Shown: positions 20,522 through 32,294 of the stretch, in pieces
How the letters are laid out: each line of letters opens with the position of its first letter
Numbering within the stretch: the stretch's first letter is position 1
Source: Adiantum capillus-veneris
Taxonomy: Eukaryota > Streptophyta > Polypodiopsida > Polypodiales > Pteridaceae
Length of the DNA: 64,000 nt
Reading direction: 5' to 3'
Assembly (NCBI GenBank): GCA_014529385.2
Contig: CM043958.1
Coordinates: forward strand, 146,780,734-146,844,733
Position numbers and translations under genes: made by a program
The notes under the pieces: generated by a model
The model's input: only the letters and a program-made list of their open reading frames with translations
Database searches by the model: none
What the model was told of the DNA's origin: nothing

Positions 20522-22949
20522 TCGATAACCTAAGCTAACGAGTTTATGATGTGTAGAATAGAAGAATTTCACTACTAATTTTGTTGGTTTTTGATTGTGT
20601 GACTCAATTTTTTGTTTGATTTGATGAATTTTGTGTAAGAAATTGATGCTAATGTTGAGTTATGAATACCCCAAACCCCCAATTCCACCTCTAATTTCAC
20701 TAATTTCATGCTAACCCTTACTAACTTTGCTTCTTTCCATGTTAATTGTACTAATTTCATGCTAATTATTACTAATTTTGACTAACCTTGCTAACCTAAC
20801 CACTAACATTTGAAGTGTAAACTATGTGAAATCCCCTTGCAAGAGGTGGAATCATCAGTCTAATCAAGTTAATTGTACCAATTATGCCTAATTTGATGAT
20901 TTGGGCGTTTGATTTTGACCTACAAATAGTCAATTTTGGAGCCGATTTGATGGTGCACACACTTGTGTGTGCAATGATGCGACTTCGTGTGGAGCAAAGT
21001 AATATCTTGGAGTGTAATTATGATGTAAGTGCACTCACTTGTTAATGAGGTTCAATGTTACTAATTATTTTCTAAAATTAGGTGTGTAACACAAATTGAC
21101 CTACACTTTGCACGTAATTTGATACACTTTGAATGAAATTGATAGTCAAATTGTGACTAATGAACTTTGTGTGTATCCAAATAATGCTTAATTCTCATCA
21201 AGAATTCATGTGTGTGCATAAAAATCATTGTGTGTGTGCACACACTAAAGAGGAAAAAAACTGTCAAAAATTTCAAGTGCGTGGGCACCTAATCTCGAAT
21301 GTGTGCATACATAAAAATTGATGGAATTGATGATACATAAGTATGAAATCATGTAAATGATGTGTATGCTAGGCTAATTTAATCATTGGATAAGCTTAAT
21401 TGCCAAAAAATTGGGCAAAAATTGAGTGTGTATGCCTATCCATGACCACTTGATTTTCTATGACTGATGGTCAATTGGGGCACCTAAATGATTTTTGATT
21501 GTGAAATGATCATTAAAAGTGTGTGAAATCATTAGGTCTAAGCTTAAATGCATTGCCAATTGAGCCAAATTTGATCATTTGTGCTTAACTTTTGAGTATG
21601 TGCATTGCTTGATTGGGTAAAAATAGTGTAATTTTTTAGAATTTATCATGCATTCATTCACTTATGCTTGATGTAATTTTTGCATAAAATTTTGGCCTAA
21701 ATTTGGGTATATGTGCCTACTCAATGGCATGTGCAATCCGGTCCTTGAATGAATAATTGGTTTTTTCTAAACCAATCATGATGATTAATTTGGCCAAATA
21801 GTTGATGTGTTTGTCACAATTGGCTTGAATATTTAGATAAAAATCACTCAATTGATGCTAAATTGTGTAGATATTTAGTGCATTTCCATGCATGAATCAA
21901 TTTGATGAACATGGAAAAAATGCACTAATGTGTGTACCTAGGCAATGGCATGATCTATCCAATGAGAGAATGAATAATTGGTAGCAGTTATCAATTATGA
22001 TGATTATCAGACCTAAAAGTTGGGGTGTATGATTGATTTGAGATGACTCAATTGCACACAATTGAGGATGATTTAATGCATTACCATTGCATTGAAGCCA
22101 AATTGATTGGAATTTTATTGAATATGTGCCTATGTATTGATGTAATCAAATGTGTATGGCTATGCAAACCATAAATGACAATCCTAATTGCGTTTAAATT
22201 ATTTGAATTGGAGATAAGCAATTCATTTTGCAGCGATTATGAATTGGATTTGGAATGGCCAATGACAATCTAATCACTCATCTTGTGAGCTTGCACTATT
22301 CAATTGATGATTTGAAAACTAATTTTGTGCTCAAATTCTTTCAACTCAAAGTGTGTGTCAATGATCTTTTGGAGTAGTATTGTAAACGAATTAATGAGAA
22401 TTTTCAATATTTTGATGAAAATGTGCCTTAAATTCTCATTAGGTTGTTCATTGCATAATGTGTGTGCATATAAAACTTGTGCTTACAAAATTGAAATTGG
22501 ATAAAGAGGGATGGGAGATTGGAATGGATTTGGATTATTTTCCTACGGATTGTGTTTGCACTTTCAAAATTGATGTGAATATGGATTTCAATCACTCATT
22601 TGAAGTCAAGAAAAAGGATCAATTGAATTTTCCAATGAAACTTTTGTTGAATGGAGAGATTAGGACATGGTGTTTGCATTAATTGAGCTAGTACCACCAA
22701 TTGACTGTGAATTGATTCAAACAATGCATGAAATTGATGTCAATAATTTTGGTGCATGAGATGTTTGACGAGTGTTTTAAAACTTATAATAACAAAAATC
22801 CATTTTTTGATAGACCCTCAACTCAGGGCGTCCATAAAAAATCTCTTTCTCCCTTTCTTGCTCTTTTGAAAGTGGGAATCACCCCTTAGTTCAAAAATAA
22901 AATAAAATAAAATTTGGGTGTTTATCAACAAATTCATCAAATAGGCTTT
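20522..22949 (+). other. Element D interior, AT-rich, with degenerate tandem repeats
   Basis: No coding frame. Related blocks recur at about 21430, 21711, 21933 and perhaps 22130. For example TCAATGGCATGTGCAAT then GAATGAATAATTGG (21721-21760) matches GCAATGGCATGATCTA then GAATGAATAATTGG (21949-21980). The unit is about 200-280 bp and poorly kept. Confidence 0.45.
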
Positions 22950-23592
22950 TTTTCATCCTGTTGACGTGGACCCAGACCCGACGCCTTGTGCTGCATAAGC
23001 AAGGTGCACTGCATACTCACTACTCGCCTATACACACACACACACCTGTTTTAAGCAGCACACTTGTGGGCAGAGGAACTCACTTTTTGCATGATATGGC
23101 CCGTCATCAGCACCAAATCACTGATCACCCACTAGCGATGTCCAATGGCCACATTTGTGCAATCAAAGCTCATGCTTTGCTTTACCCACCAGAAAGACAA
23201 GCAGGTTCCGGCTTCCATGGCAATCATGCCACTGCATGCAGTCAGCCAATGAAGGCGCGAGTAAATAAACCCAGCCCCACCGACGCCTTCACTGCACGCC
23301 ACGGCCCACTTGTTTGCCTGAGAACAATAAACATTAAAATTTGCCGATTTCACGCTTCTTTGGAGATTCTGTGGCCACTGACAGATCTTCTTCCCTTGGT
23401 CGATGGTCCCCCCCTGACCTTCAAACCGCCTGAGTCGCTTGGCTCGTAGTGCACGCGCGCACATTGGGGAGTCGGGACTGCCTGTTTTGGCTCTCTCTCA
23501 TCTGAGTCCCATTTTATGATTGCTCAAAACCCGCGGTCCTGCTTGGTTGATGCTCCTGCACCTTCCCTGGCTCCGTTGATTTCCCTTTGACT

Positions 23593-23628
<36 letters not shown>

Positions 23629-23720
23629 GTAGCTGTAGCCCTTCCTCTCCCTGTCGACCACGTAGCTGCATCCCTCGCAAAACAGGCAATTTTTTTAGAA
23701 AATTTGAAAAAATAATATAA
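22950..23720. other. GC-richer block inside element D; possible captured DNA
   Basis: Base composition changes sharply from the AT-rich surroundings. An open frame of 162 codons (22961-23449) has no recognisable domain, is His/Pro-rich and overlaps an equally long frame on the other strand, so I do not call it a gene. A (CA)n run lies at 23594-23634. It could be captured host DNA, but that is not shown. Confidence 0.3.
23594..23634 (+). repeat. (CA)n microsatellite
   Basis: About 20 CA units inside element D. Confidence 0.95.
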
Positions 23721-23973
23721 AAAAAAATCGAAGCATGCGTTCCCACACCTATCACCCCACTCCCTTCATGGGAACAATTGAGTATTACAATCACCTGCTG
23801 ATATTGAGGAACACAAAAGTTTGTCAAGGATTTAAAATTCCAAGGTAATTGAGTGTGATCTTTTTAGTGCTTGTTTTGAATGCCAAAAAACTTTAATGCA
23901 CTAATTATTGATTTTGATGCATAAACGACAGTCAATTGTTGATCAAGAGGGGATTTGTAAGGTATCATAAATT

Positions 23974-24970
23974 ATGGCTATGCAAGAGCCATGAAAATTG
24001 TTTTCATATGTGCTATCATTGTGTGAGCCTTTGAAGGCATGAACTTCACTGTACCCAAATTTTGGCTTTTGCATTGGATTAGTGCTCAACTTGATTGAAT
24101 TTCTTATTGCACTAAATGACAAGCCCTTTTTGAAATGTACATATTAGTTTCATTGCCATGGTTTGAGTATTATGCTAAATGGAAAAATTCCTTGTGATAT
24201 GCATGCAGGCATGAGAGTTGCATTATGACGAGTGGTGCTTGAGCTTGACATTGCTTGTACATTTTGGTACTTGAATTGAATGAATACATTGCAAAGCACT
24301 AAAACCAAGCTTGTTTGATGTCCAAGAGTGAGCATTAAACTTTTGATGTTGTGGTTGATTGTACATTTTTTAGTGCTTACTTTAAATGACCAATTGCTTA
24401 AAAACACTAACAATTGAGCTTCATTTTGAAGGGGTGTGGCATGAGGGTGATTCCATTGATCCAAGAACGGGTCATCATTGCAAAAAATTGCAAAGTTTGG
24501 CTAGCTAGAGCCATTCCAATTGATTGGATTAAAAGTTGTATACTTGATAGCTCATAGCTTGGTCAAAAATTAAATTTTTACATTTGAGCTAGTATTTACC
24601 CATCTTTTTTGAGCTTTCAAGTACATAATTTGGCTATTGAGAGACATTCATTTTCATTTCATCAAGTTGTAGTCATCTCTAGCTCATAGATTGCTTCTAA
24701 AAAAATATAAAATTTCATGTGAGCTAGTTGTTAGCCAACTTTTTGGAAAGCTTTGAAATGTTAAATTTGGCTTTGAAGAGCCACTTCATTTCATTCAAAA
24801 TTTGCATTATTTTCAGCTCTTGCTTGTTTTTCCATATTTCATTGAGCTATAAATTAATCAAACCTTTGAATCATGCATGAGAGGTTGTAAAAATTGCAAA
24901 ATTCGCTTATGTAGAAGCATTTTACCTCTCTCATTGTTGTTATGTATGCATAAATTTGCTATCAAAGAGC
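23974..24970 (+). repeat. Element D hairpin-bearing degenerate repeats
   Basis: Short inverted repeats sit inside a diverged repeat of about 135 bp. TGGCTAGCTAGAGCCA is at 24498, TGGCTATTGAGAGACA at 24631, TGGCTTTGAAGAGCCA at 24768, and CGCTTATGTAGAAGCA at 24904 (spacings 133, 137, 136). Related ones are ATGGCT...AGCCAT at 23974 and TTGCT...AGCA at 24955. Stems are only 4-6 bp. Confidence 0.5.
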
Positions 24971-26340
24971 ATCATGTGCATAACCAAAGGCACTTTTTTC
25001 CCTTGGGTTTTTTTCCTTTGGCAAATCCGGGTATGCAAGACCGTAGCTTTAGGTTTTTCACTAATTTTTTTTGTGTGCATTTGGATTTCGATAAAAAACT
25101 TTTGGAGCTTGTGTTTACACTTAGCTTCAAAAATCTTCTTTTGCAAATAAAAAGGATCAAGAGGCTTCTCCACACAAAGGGGATGCTTGCTCAAGTATGC
25201 ACAAAGAGCATGAATAGGTGTAATCCTTCCATAATTTTGCTCTTTTATCTCTTCATTCTCTTATCTGGCTTAAGTGAAATTTTGCTTCTAAGCTATGGTT
25301 TTTTCATGTTCAAAAGCTAGGCATTCTAAAGTTTCAACACTTTGCTTTGTGAAAATTAACTCATCAAAAAATTAGGTTTTATGTGTGCTAATCATAGGTA
25401 ATTGGCCTTGACCTTAAGTTAATATAAGTTCATTTCTCATTAATCCTAGACTCTTCATGCTCCATTCATTTTTTACATGACTTAGGGCTATGATTAGGCT
25501 TTAGTCCTTTAGTCCAATTGCCATTAGCATCTCAAATTGGAAGCAATGAAGTGCTAAAAAAATGAATCGAGGAAGCAAAAAAGTGTCAAGAAAAAGTAGC
25601 AAAAATGTGACTAAACACATGAAAAGAAAATTTCTATGCTATGTTGTATCTATGTGAGGCCTAGTGGCGTATTGGCACTTGGCAGGCGAGGGGAATCACC
25701 TTGGCTTGCTTGGTCAAGGCCCTAAACCGATGCCCTGGGCTGATAGGAGTTAGCCGTGGCCTTGGTAGGCTAGTAGGCTTTTGGAAAACCTTCTTGAGGG
25801 TTCAAGGAGCCGAGAGTTGCACCTAGACTTGCCTTGGGGTGGTAGCATTGTGTTGTGATTTAGTTTTTCCTATGATTGAAATAACAAAACTTTCATGATC
25901 TTCAAGAAGCTATGACTATGTACTTGTAGATTAGGAGCTTTTTTCTAGCCCTTAGACATGTACACTTGAATGATTTATTAAGATTGTTACATAGTTTTTA
26001 GGCTAGTAGGTTTATGATCTTGCATTAGCCTAGGGCCATAATTGATTGCTTGTGTTTCATGCATAAAACTGAAATTTCAAGTGGTTTAATCTTCACAATA
26101 GTTTAGGTGTTTTTTTTGCTTTATGCTGACTAGTTTTTGACTATGATTGACCCATCTTTTAGAAGCAAAAAACCACTTTGCATGATTGTTCATTTGTGCT
26201 TCATGTTTCATTCATTCTTGGTGGCCTTTGATGCTCATTAATTGTTCTTATGCTTTGTAGCTCAACATTTCTTCCATGGACTTGCTTTCTACCATGTCAT
26301 CGTGTCTTGTTTCATCGGCACACGCGGACGTGTGCCAAAT
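24971..26340. other. Element D interior, 3' part
   Basis: No coding signal that I trust. Frames at 24877-25320 lack any domain and are Leu/Phe-rich by base composition. 25680-25830 is somewhat GC-richer. Nothing else seen. Confidence 0.35.
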
Positions 26341-26354
26341 GAGGAAGGGAGGAA
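26341..26354 (+). other. Element D polypurine tract
   Basis: GAGGAAGGGAGGAA directly before the TGTTAG start of the 3' LTR. Confidence 0.8.
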
Positions 26355-27190
26355 TGTTAGCAGTGGCTAACACAGGCTACACCAGTTATGCACCAAGCTG
26401 TGGATGTGCTATAATGCACAATATTTTCTTTTCATTGTATAGGGCTTTGGACTCATTTAGGAGTTCCAAAGTTGTATAAGTCTATGCTAAAGAGCTCAAC
26501 TTTACCCCATAGTTGAAAGGTTTGAGGCCCAAAGCTATAAAAGAGCCCTATGCTTAATGAGAAGTCATCCTTGGGTGAGTTCTCCTCTTTGTAGAGTGGA
26601 TGGTCATGAGGCTCATGCGCTTTCCATGCCCATGTCGCTCTTGATTTCTAATAATCAATTACACTTTCTTTCTTGTTAGTCTTGTTTGTTTGATTATGTG
26701 GAGTGAGCTTGTATTAGTGTGATGGTAGTTCTCTAATCCCTTTTTTGAGTTAATATATTCTATCCACACCATTGGCCATGGTGTGTGAAGGCTATGCCTT
26801 CTTTCTCTTCCTCTCTCTACAAGGTACGGTTAGTGTATGTACATACGTAGTCGCATTGAGGGGTTGTGCCAGAATGGACACACTAATGCGGAGTAGGTAT
26901 GCTAATTGCATGCTTGTGTAGTTGTGAGATTAGAGTTGTGAATAGAGTGATTAATGTGAGAGGTTAATTTCAACCACATGATTGTGTGCAAGTGATTAGT
27001 AAGTAGGAATGTGTGTTTGATTAGAGGAAGCCCTTTCCATGGCTTCTCTCTATGATGAGTAGAAGGATCCCTTGAATCCTCTATGTCTATACATCTTAGG
27101 CTTGTGCTTCCATGCCCTAGCCGGGTTACCGATCCACGATTTGACAATTTTGTGGGTTGCGATTAGGTCGTGCTACAACACATCCCTACA
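26355..27190 (+). repeat. Element D 3' LTR
   Basis: 836 bp, TGTTAGCAGT to ATCCCTACA, with TATA box TATAAAAG at 26536-26543. It starts with a small inverted repeat (TTAGC AGTG GCTAA). Many substitutions and several indels separate it from the 5' copy, so the insertion is not recent. Confidence 0.9.
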
Positions 27191-27192
27191 TT

Positions 27193-27325
27193 CATGACTG
27201 CTCACCAAAGCATGGTGTGTTTTCTACCATCACTCCATCACTAACGTGCGGGAGGGTGGGGTGGAGCTAGAGGGGGGTGTTTTTGGGAGGTGCAGGGCAA
27301 AGAGGGCCACACGAGGGTCATACAC
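27193..27325 (+). repeat. Right copy of 132-bp repeat flanking element D
   Basis: Starts 2 bases after the 3' LTR and matches 19571-19702. 27326-27628 beyond it shows nothing recognisable. Confidence 0.85.
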
Positions 27326-27628
27326 TGTGCAACAAACATGGTAAGAGGGCGAGGCATTTGGGTTTGCCAAATAGCGGTGTACATAGGTGGACATGGAGCC
27401 ATGCAGGAATAGATTCCGATGCCTTTTGCTTCTAGTTGAGAAGCCAACTGCTTTGAAATTGAATGTATCAAATTAATATAGGTGGTGCAAAAGACAATAG
27501 CAAGTAGGTAGTGCCAACGTTTGAATTACGGTGAATGTTTTTGACGTGCTTCATGAAGGGGCATAATCTGCTTTGACAGCTTTGAAGAGAAAAAAAGGGA
27601 GAGATGCGATGCACGTGGAGGGGAGAGA

Positions 27629-28697
27629 CATTAGGAGATTTCGGAGGTCTTTTGGAGGGCCTTTTGGAAGAGAGAGGAAAATAAGCTCCTCCAATGAGAG
27701 AAGAGCCTACGTTACGTAGAAAAATAGATTGATATTAACAAAAATATAAAAGGTGTCCCTCTCCTCATTTAATAATCTAGTGGTCCTTGAAGACGATCAC
27801 TCTCTTTCATTTAATGCGAGCACCTTTTTCAGAAGGTAGATGCGGTGCATTTAATACGGCTTACGTCATCACTAGAACTCAAAAAGTCACAAAACTATCA
27901 AGTGGTGGAATATTTTGAAACTTTTGATACTGTCAATGCGTCCGGAACGCCCAAATATCCTATAAATGAATGTCCAATTGCCTCGCTCTGACATCCAAAG
28001 AGGCAAAAAATGTCAAAAACCCCTAAAAGAATATTTTACTAACGGCGCGCGAGGAGGCATTCCAAAATTGTGAGGGGGCATTCCAAAATTTTGGAATGCC
28101 TCCTCGCGTGCCGTTAGTAAAAAGCCCCTTTTTTCCTCTTTTCAGGGAGCTTTTTGAGAGGAAAATGTCAAAAAACCTCTCAAAAGGGGCTTTCTTGAAA
28201 GATAAGTGTCCAAAAGCCACTAAAAGGAGCTTTGTACTAACAGCGTGCAGGGGGGCATTCTAAATTTTTAGAATGCCTCCTCGTGCGCCTTAAGTAAAAA
28301 GCCCATTTTTTGGGTTTTTTGACATTTTTTGCCTCTCCAGATGTCGGAATGAGACAAGTAGACATTCGTTTTTAGGGTATTTCAGCGTTCCGGACGCATT
28401 GGTGGTGTCAAAAGCCTCAAAATCTATCACTATTTGATAGTTTGTGACTTTTCAAGTTCCAATCATGACGTAAGCTGCATTGAATGCGTCGCACCTGCCT
28501 CCTGAAAAAGACGCTCGCATTAAATAAAAAAGTGATTGTTTTCAAGGACGAATGGGAATATTAATCTACTTTTTAGAGTGTTTGGTTGTCCTTTTGAACG
28601 TACTCACAAGTTGCAAGTGCATTTTAAAAAACGTTTCTAGAGAGAGAAATACAATTTCTTACAAGGCCCTCCAAATGACCTCCGAAATTTTCTAATG
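27629..28697. mobile_element. Foldback element with arms of about 500 bp
   Basis: The left half is the reverse complement of the right half over nearly the whole 1069 bp. CATTAGGAGATTTCGGAGGTC at 27629 pairs with GACCTCCGAAATTTTCTAATG ending at 28697. CAATGCGTCCGGAACGC (27934) pairs with GCGTTCCGGACGCATTG (about 28387). The centre is near 28168 (GAGAGG ... CCTCTC). Both sides are flanked by GGGAGAGA (27621-27628, 28698-28705), a possible 8-bp target duplication. The CA...TG ends and 8-bp duplication would fit a hAT-type non-autonomous element, but the flank is low complexity. No transposase. Nested inside are further inverted repeats around GGCATTCCAAAATTTTGGAATGCC. Confidence 0.8.
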
Positions 28698-28862
28698 GGG
28701 AGAGAGACAAAGAGATTCCCCGAGTATGTGTCAATGATTTTGTGAGGCAAGTCCAATGAGATGGTGTGTCAGGGATCCCAAAGGTATAGGTGGCATTGAG
28801 TTGCTCAAGGACCAAGGAGCGTGGGGTGCCTTTGGTGATGATTTTTGGAGTACTGGCATGTG

Positions 28863-28865
<3 letters not shown>

Positions 28866-28921
<56 letters not shown>

Positions 28922-28930
28922 TGTGTGTGT
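28866..28930 (+). repeat. (GT)n microsatellite
   Basis: About 30 GT units; minus-strand His/Thr frames here are artefacts. Confidence 0.95.
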
Positions 28931-29289
28931 ATGACAAGTGTGTGTATCTCGTCCGTCTTGCTTGGTGGTGATTAGTCCCTTCCGTTATACTTGTGGGTTG
29001 TGTGTAAGAAATGCCTTTCATGTTGGGGAGGATCCTGAAGCTATACCGAGCCAGGTTCAAACAAAAATGGGTACAAAGAAGCTGAACTCCAGCACAGTTT
29101 GGCCCAGCCTAGATTTCGAACTCTGAGAGGACGTGGCAAAACTGGCAATTGGGTGTGCCCAATAAACACGGATTTCATTAACATAATCACGATCGGGTGA
29201 TTACGTCAATAACTTTAGTATTTACACAAAAAAATCACGTGATCACATTAATTGTTAACGTGACTTTGATTATGACCTGCAAAAACCTA

Positions 29290-29495
29290 TAGAGCCGGTT
29301 AGCCCTCTGGGTTTTCCATTTTTTCCTGCCGGGCCCGTCGATCTTTTCCATTTTCTTGGCAAGCCCGCTAGGTATATGTAATTGCCCGGTGCGCCCGCCG
29401 GGAAAATGAAAAGCCCGATGGGCCCGCCGGGTATATGTAACTATCGGGTGGGCCCGCCGAGAAAATGAAAAATCCCAGTGGGAATACTTATATAT
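29290..29495 (+). repeat. GC-rich short tandem repeat
   Basis: The motif GGGCCCGCCGGG followed by TATATGTAA or by AAAATGAAAA alternates about every 33 bp. It is clearest at 29365-29475: GGTATATGTAATTGCCCGG, GCCCGCCGGGAAAATGAAAA, GGTATATGTAACTATCGGG, GCCCGCCGAGAAAATGAAAA. So the unit is about 66 bp, repeated roughly twice with decayed ends. Confidence 0.7.
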
Positions 29496-30239
29496 AGTAA
29501 ACAAAGTGCTAACCGCGGGCTTTTAGCTAGTCAAATCCTTGGGGAGTGTATCTGAGTGCCGGGTATAGTCATCTCCTTGTGAATTGACCTAAGGTTACAG
29601 AGTCACATGTCCTTTTTTTGGGCCGAACGTGATTCTTAGTTTGGTAACCACTTCTAGAAATTTTTAATTCGTTTATCGAAATAAAAGTACGAAACCAAAA
29701 CAAATGAAAACTTGGAGAGTCATGCTCATTGCAAAGAAGCCATTGGTCCAAATGAGGGTTGTAATTGGTTTTGGAAGATGAGCATATGTAAATGACGAGT
29801 TGATAGTCAAGTGTCGGATGTCCTATACTAGTGTACCGGGCATATAAAGATCCTTGAAGTCTTGTATTTGAGTTGATTTACACTTGTCACTCCACAATAT
29901 AAAAGCTATAATCCTTAATTGGGTTAAAATAGCTTTTATATATTGAATTGGTTGTATGGGTGGGCTACAATCCTTCATTAGGTACAAGTAGTCCTCAATT
30001 AAGTGATTCTACTGAAGATTTATTTGTGTTAGTTCATGCATTGGTTTATATAGAGAGTGCATTATGTATTACGATAGATTATTAGTGCATGAAATGACCA
30101 ATCATATATTTTATTGCTTTTATTTGTATTTTTGTAGAAATTGAAATTAGATATGTCTTATTGTTTGCAAATCAAAGTGGACATATAAATAATCATTATA
30201 ATAATAATTGCATAGAGAGATTCATAGCATTGTTATAGT
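29496..30239. other. No gene seen
   Basis: AT-rich. A CATATAAAG near 29838 could be a TATA box of a lost LTR of element T, but no partner LTR is visible downstream. Confidence 0.3.
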
Positions 30240-30419
30240 TATTATGCCATGCATAGACTGCACGAGGAGACCACATCCACCGACGAAAGTGTCAGTTCCA
30301 TCAATGTGATGGGTATCATCATGAAGAATCCACAAAGGGTAAGCACAATTGGCGATCCGTGACCAGAAGGGCAATGCAATGAAGAGGAAAGTAAATCACC
30401 TGGCCTAGGAGAAAGTAGG

Positions 30420-31091
30420 TTGAAGAGTATGTTGTCTAAGGAGTTAACAATTGAGGAAAAAGATAATTTTTTGTAAATGTTGATGGGATTTTTTTACTTG
30501 TTCATTGACAACTATGAAACAATCATAGGTATTACAGTAGTGGAACATCATATTAAGCTGAAGGAAGGGGTAAAATCAGTTGTGCAAAAGCTACGACGAC
30601 GACTGGGGGTCATACAAGAAAAGGCACTCCTAGCCGAGTTAAGGAAGCTACTAGAAGCATGGTTCATCTATCCTGTAGAAAACTCAGAGTGGGTGTCACC
30701 CATAGAAGTGACACCTAAAAAGAATGGTAAGTGGAGGGTTTGCGTTGTCTACAAACCACTAAATGCAACTACAAAGAGAGACCACTTTCCTCTCCCTTTC
30801 TTGGATGAAATTTTGAATGAAGTGGCGGGTTTTGAATGCTACACCATGTGTGATGGTTATTCTGGATTTTTTCAAATACGCATAGCCTTGGAAGATCAGC
30901 TAGAAACCACTTTCATTACGCCATGGGGTTGTTTTGCATACATAGTTATGCCATTTGGTCTCACAAATGCACCTGCCACATTCCAAAGATATGTCACATA
31001 TGTCTTTCAACCGTTCTTTGGAACATCCATAAGAGTGTTCATTGATGTTTTTTGTATATATATATATATATCACTCGCATTTCACACTTAG
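30420..31091 (+). pseudogene. pol: Element T reverse transcriptase, N-terminal part
   Basis: RT fingers and palm: WVSPIEVTPKKNGKWRVCVVY, HFPLPFLDEIL, CDGYSGFFQIRIA, MPFGLTNAPATFQR. The catalytic box reads FIDVF in place of the usual F/Y-x-DD, so the second Asp is lost. Directly after it a TA run (about 31056-31071) breaks the frame. The segment upstream (30250-30480) holds a TAA near 30474 and looks like the broken end of the protease-RT linker. Confidence 0.85.
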
Positions 31092-31484
31092 AAAAGGTAA
31101 TTGAGGGTTTGGCAAGGTTGCAAAGCCTAGGTGGGCAATTAAATGTGGACAAATGCCACATTGGGGAAAGTAAAGTCATTTTGCTAGGCCATGAAGTTTC
31201 AGCAAAAGGTATCAACGCCGATCCAAGTAAGGTGTCTGCACTCATAGCCCTACCTTCACCAACAACCACACGTCAATTGGTCTCTTTTTCACTAAAAGTG
31301 AGGTACTTGAGTAGATTCATACATCTACTATCACAACTTGTTCTACCACTGCAACAACTCACTCAAAGATCAACTTTCACCTGGGATGAGGAGAGCGAAC
31401 ATCACTACAACAAGGTAAAGGAGGTCTTAGCCACCGTACCAACTATCTCACCACCTAAGTGGGATGAAAAATTCTATGTCACCT
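31080..31484 (+). pseudogene. pol: Element T RT thumb and RNase H start
   Basis: Continues the RT: LEKVIEGLARLQSLG, LNVDKCHIG, ILLGHEVSAKGI, RYLSRFIHLLS, TFTWDEESEHHYNKVKE. It is cut at 31484 by the solo LTR and resumes at 32295. Confidence 0.85.
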
Positions 31485-32138
31485 TGTTAAGTATGGAGCC
31501 TAATTTACCCTTGTAATTTTCTGTGGTAAAAGCGCACATTTGTAAGGCCCCCATTATGAGGAGAAGCCATCGTGCGTGAAGGAAAATCACTCGCCGGAAA
31601 CCAAAATTTTCACGGCCAAAAATCACGGGCAACTTTAGAGGCCTCGTTCCGCCCCCGATACTTTTTTTACCCTCGCCGGAATATTATGGCCGGACGGCGG
31701 CCGGAAAGTGGTCAAAAAACAACCGTCGGTTGGCCAGTGGCCAGTAGTCAATGGCCAGTGGCCGGTGGTCGGAAGTCAATGGCCGATGGCCGGTGGCCGA
31801 ATTCAAAAGCGGACTTGTCTTCTCAAGGGCAGTCACACATGGGCAGATTGGAGGGTCCGATTTGGACTTATCTACACAAGGGCGGCTACACATGGCTGCC
31901 TATCATGAGAGAGGGCAGCCCTTTTGGCTTATAAAAGGAGGCCATTTCTACACACATTTCATAGTGTGTGAAGTTGATGCAACAAGGTGAGTGTGAGGTG
32001 GTGAGAGTGAAGCAAGGCGGGAGCTCCATTAAGGGTATAATCCCTTTGTAAACTACTTCTTGTTTTGAAGTACTAAAGCCATTGAGTGGCTGCTTTCCCA
32101 TGGACATAGCCCACATTGGGTGAACCACGTATATCGTG

Positions 32139-32219
<81 letters not shown>

Positions 32220-32294
32220 CTATAATCTCGTTCTGTCTCTCTCCATTAAGTAATCTACTCAATTATCTATTTAGCTACGTCTTATTTCCTAACA
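31485..32294 (+). mobile_element. Solo LTR inserted in element T pol
   Basis: 810 bp, TGTTAAGTAT to CCTAACA, flanked by a perfect 5-bp target duplication CACCT (31480-31484, 32295-32299). It has a TATA box TATAAAAG at 31930-31937 and GC-rich GGCCGGTGGCC-type short repeats at 31680-31800. A (CT)n run is at 32143-32216. There is no internal region, so it is what remains after LTR-LTR recombination. Its 5' half has Gly/Pro/Trp-rich open frames that are composition artefacts. It does not visibly match the LTRs of A, B, C or D. Confidence 0.92.
32143..32216 (+). repeat. (CT)n microsatellite in solo LTR
   Basis: About 37 CT units. Confidence 0.95.

Larger units (their letters stand above)
19698..27190 (+). 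mobile_element. Element D: non-coding LTR element (LARD-like), 7.5 kb
   Basis: Two direct repeats of about 0.8 kb (19698-20501, 26355-27190), a tRNA-Asp-type primer site after the first and a polypurine tract before the second define an LTR element. The 5.8-kb interior has no gag or pol frame, so it would depend on proteins from another element, as LARDs do. The interior is AT-rich with degenerate tandem repeats and one GC-richer block (22950-23700). The 5' LTR lacks about the first 24 bases seen in the 3' LTR. Confidence 0.85.

Noticed and set aside
22961-23449. 162-codon frame in element D
   Set aside because: No domain, no homologue seen, overlapping long frame on the other strand.
27629-28697. 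Host microRNA or inverted gene
   Set aside because: Terminal-repeat structure with a possible target duplication fits a transposon better.
31572-31934. Gly/Trp-rich frames in the solo LTR
   Set aside because: Short GGCC repeats inside an LTR; no coding pattern.
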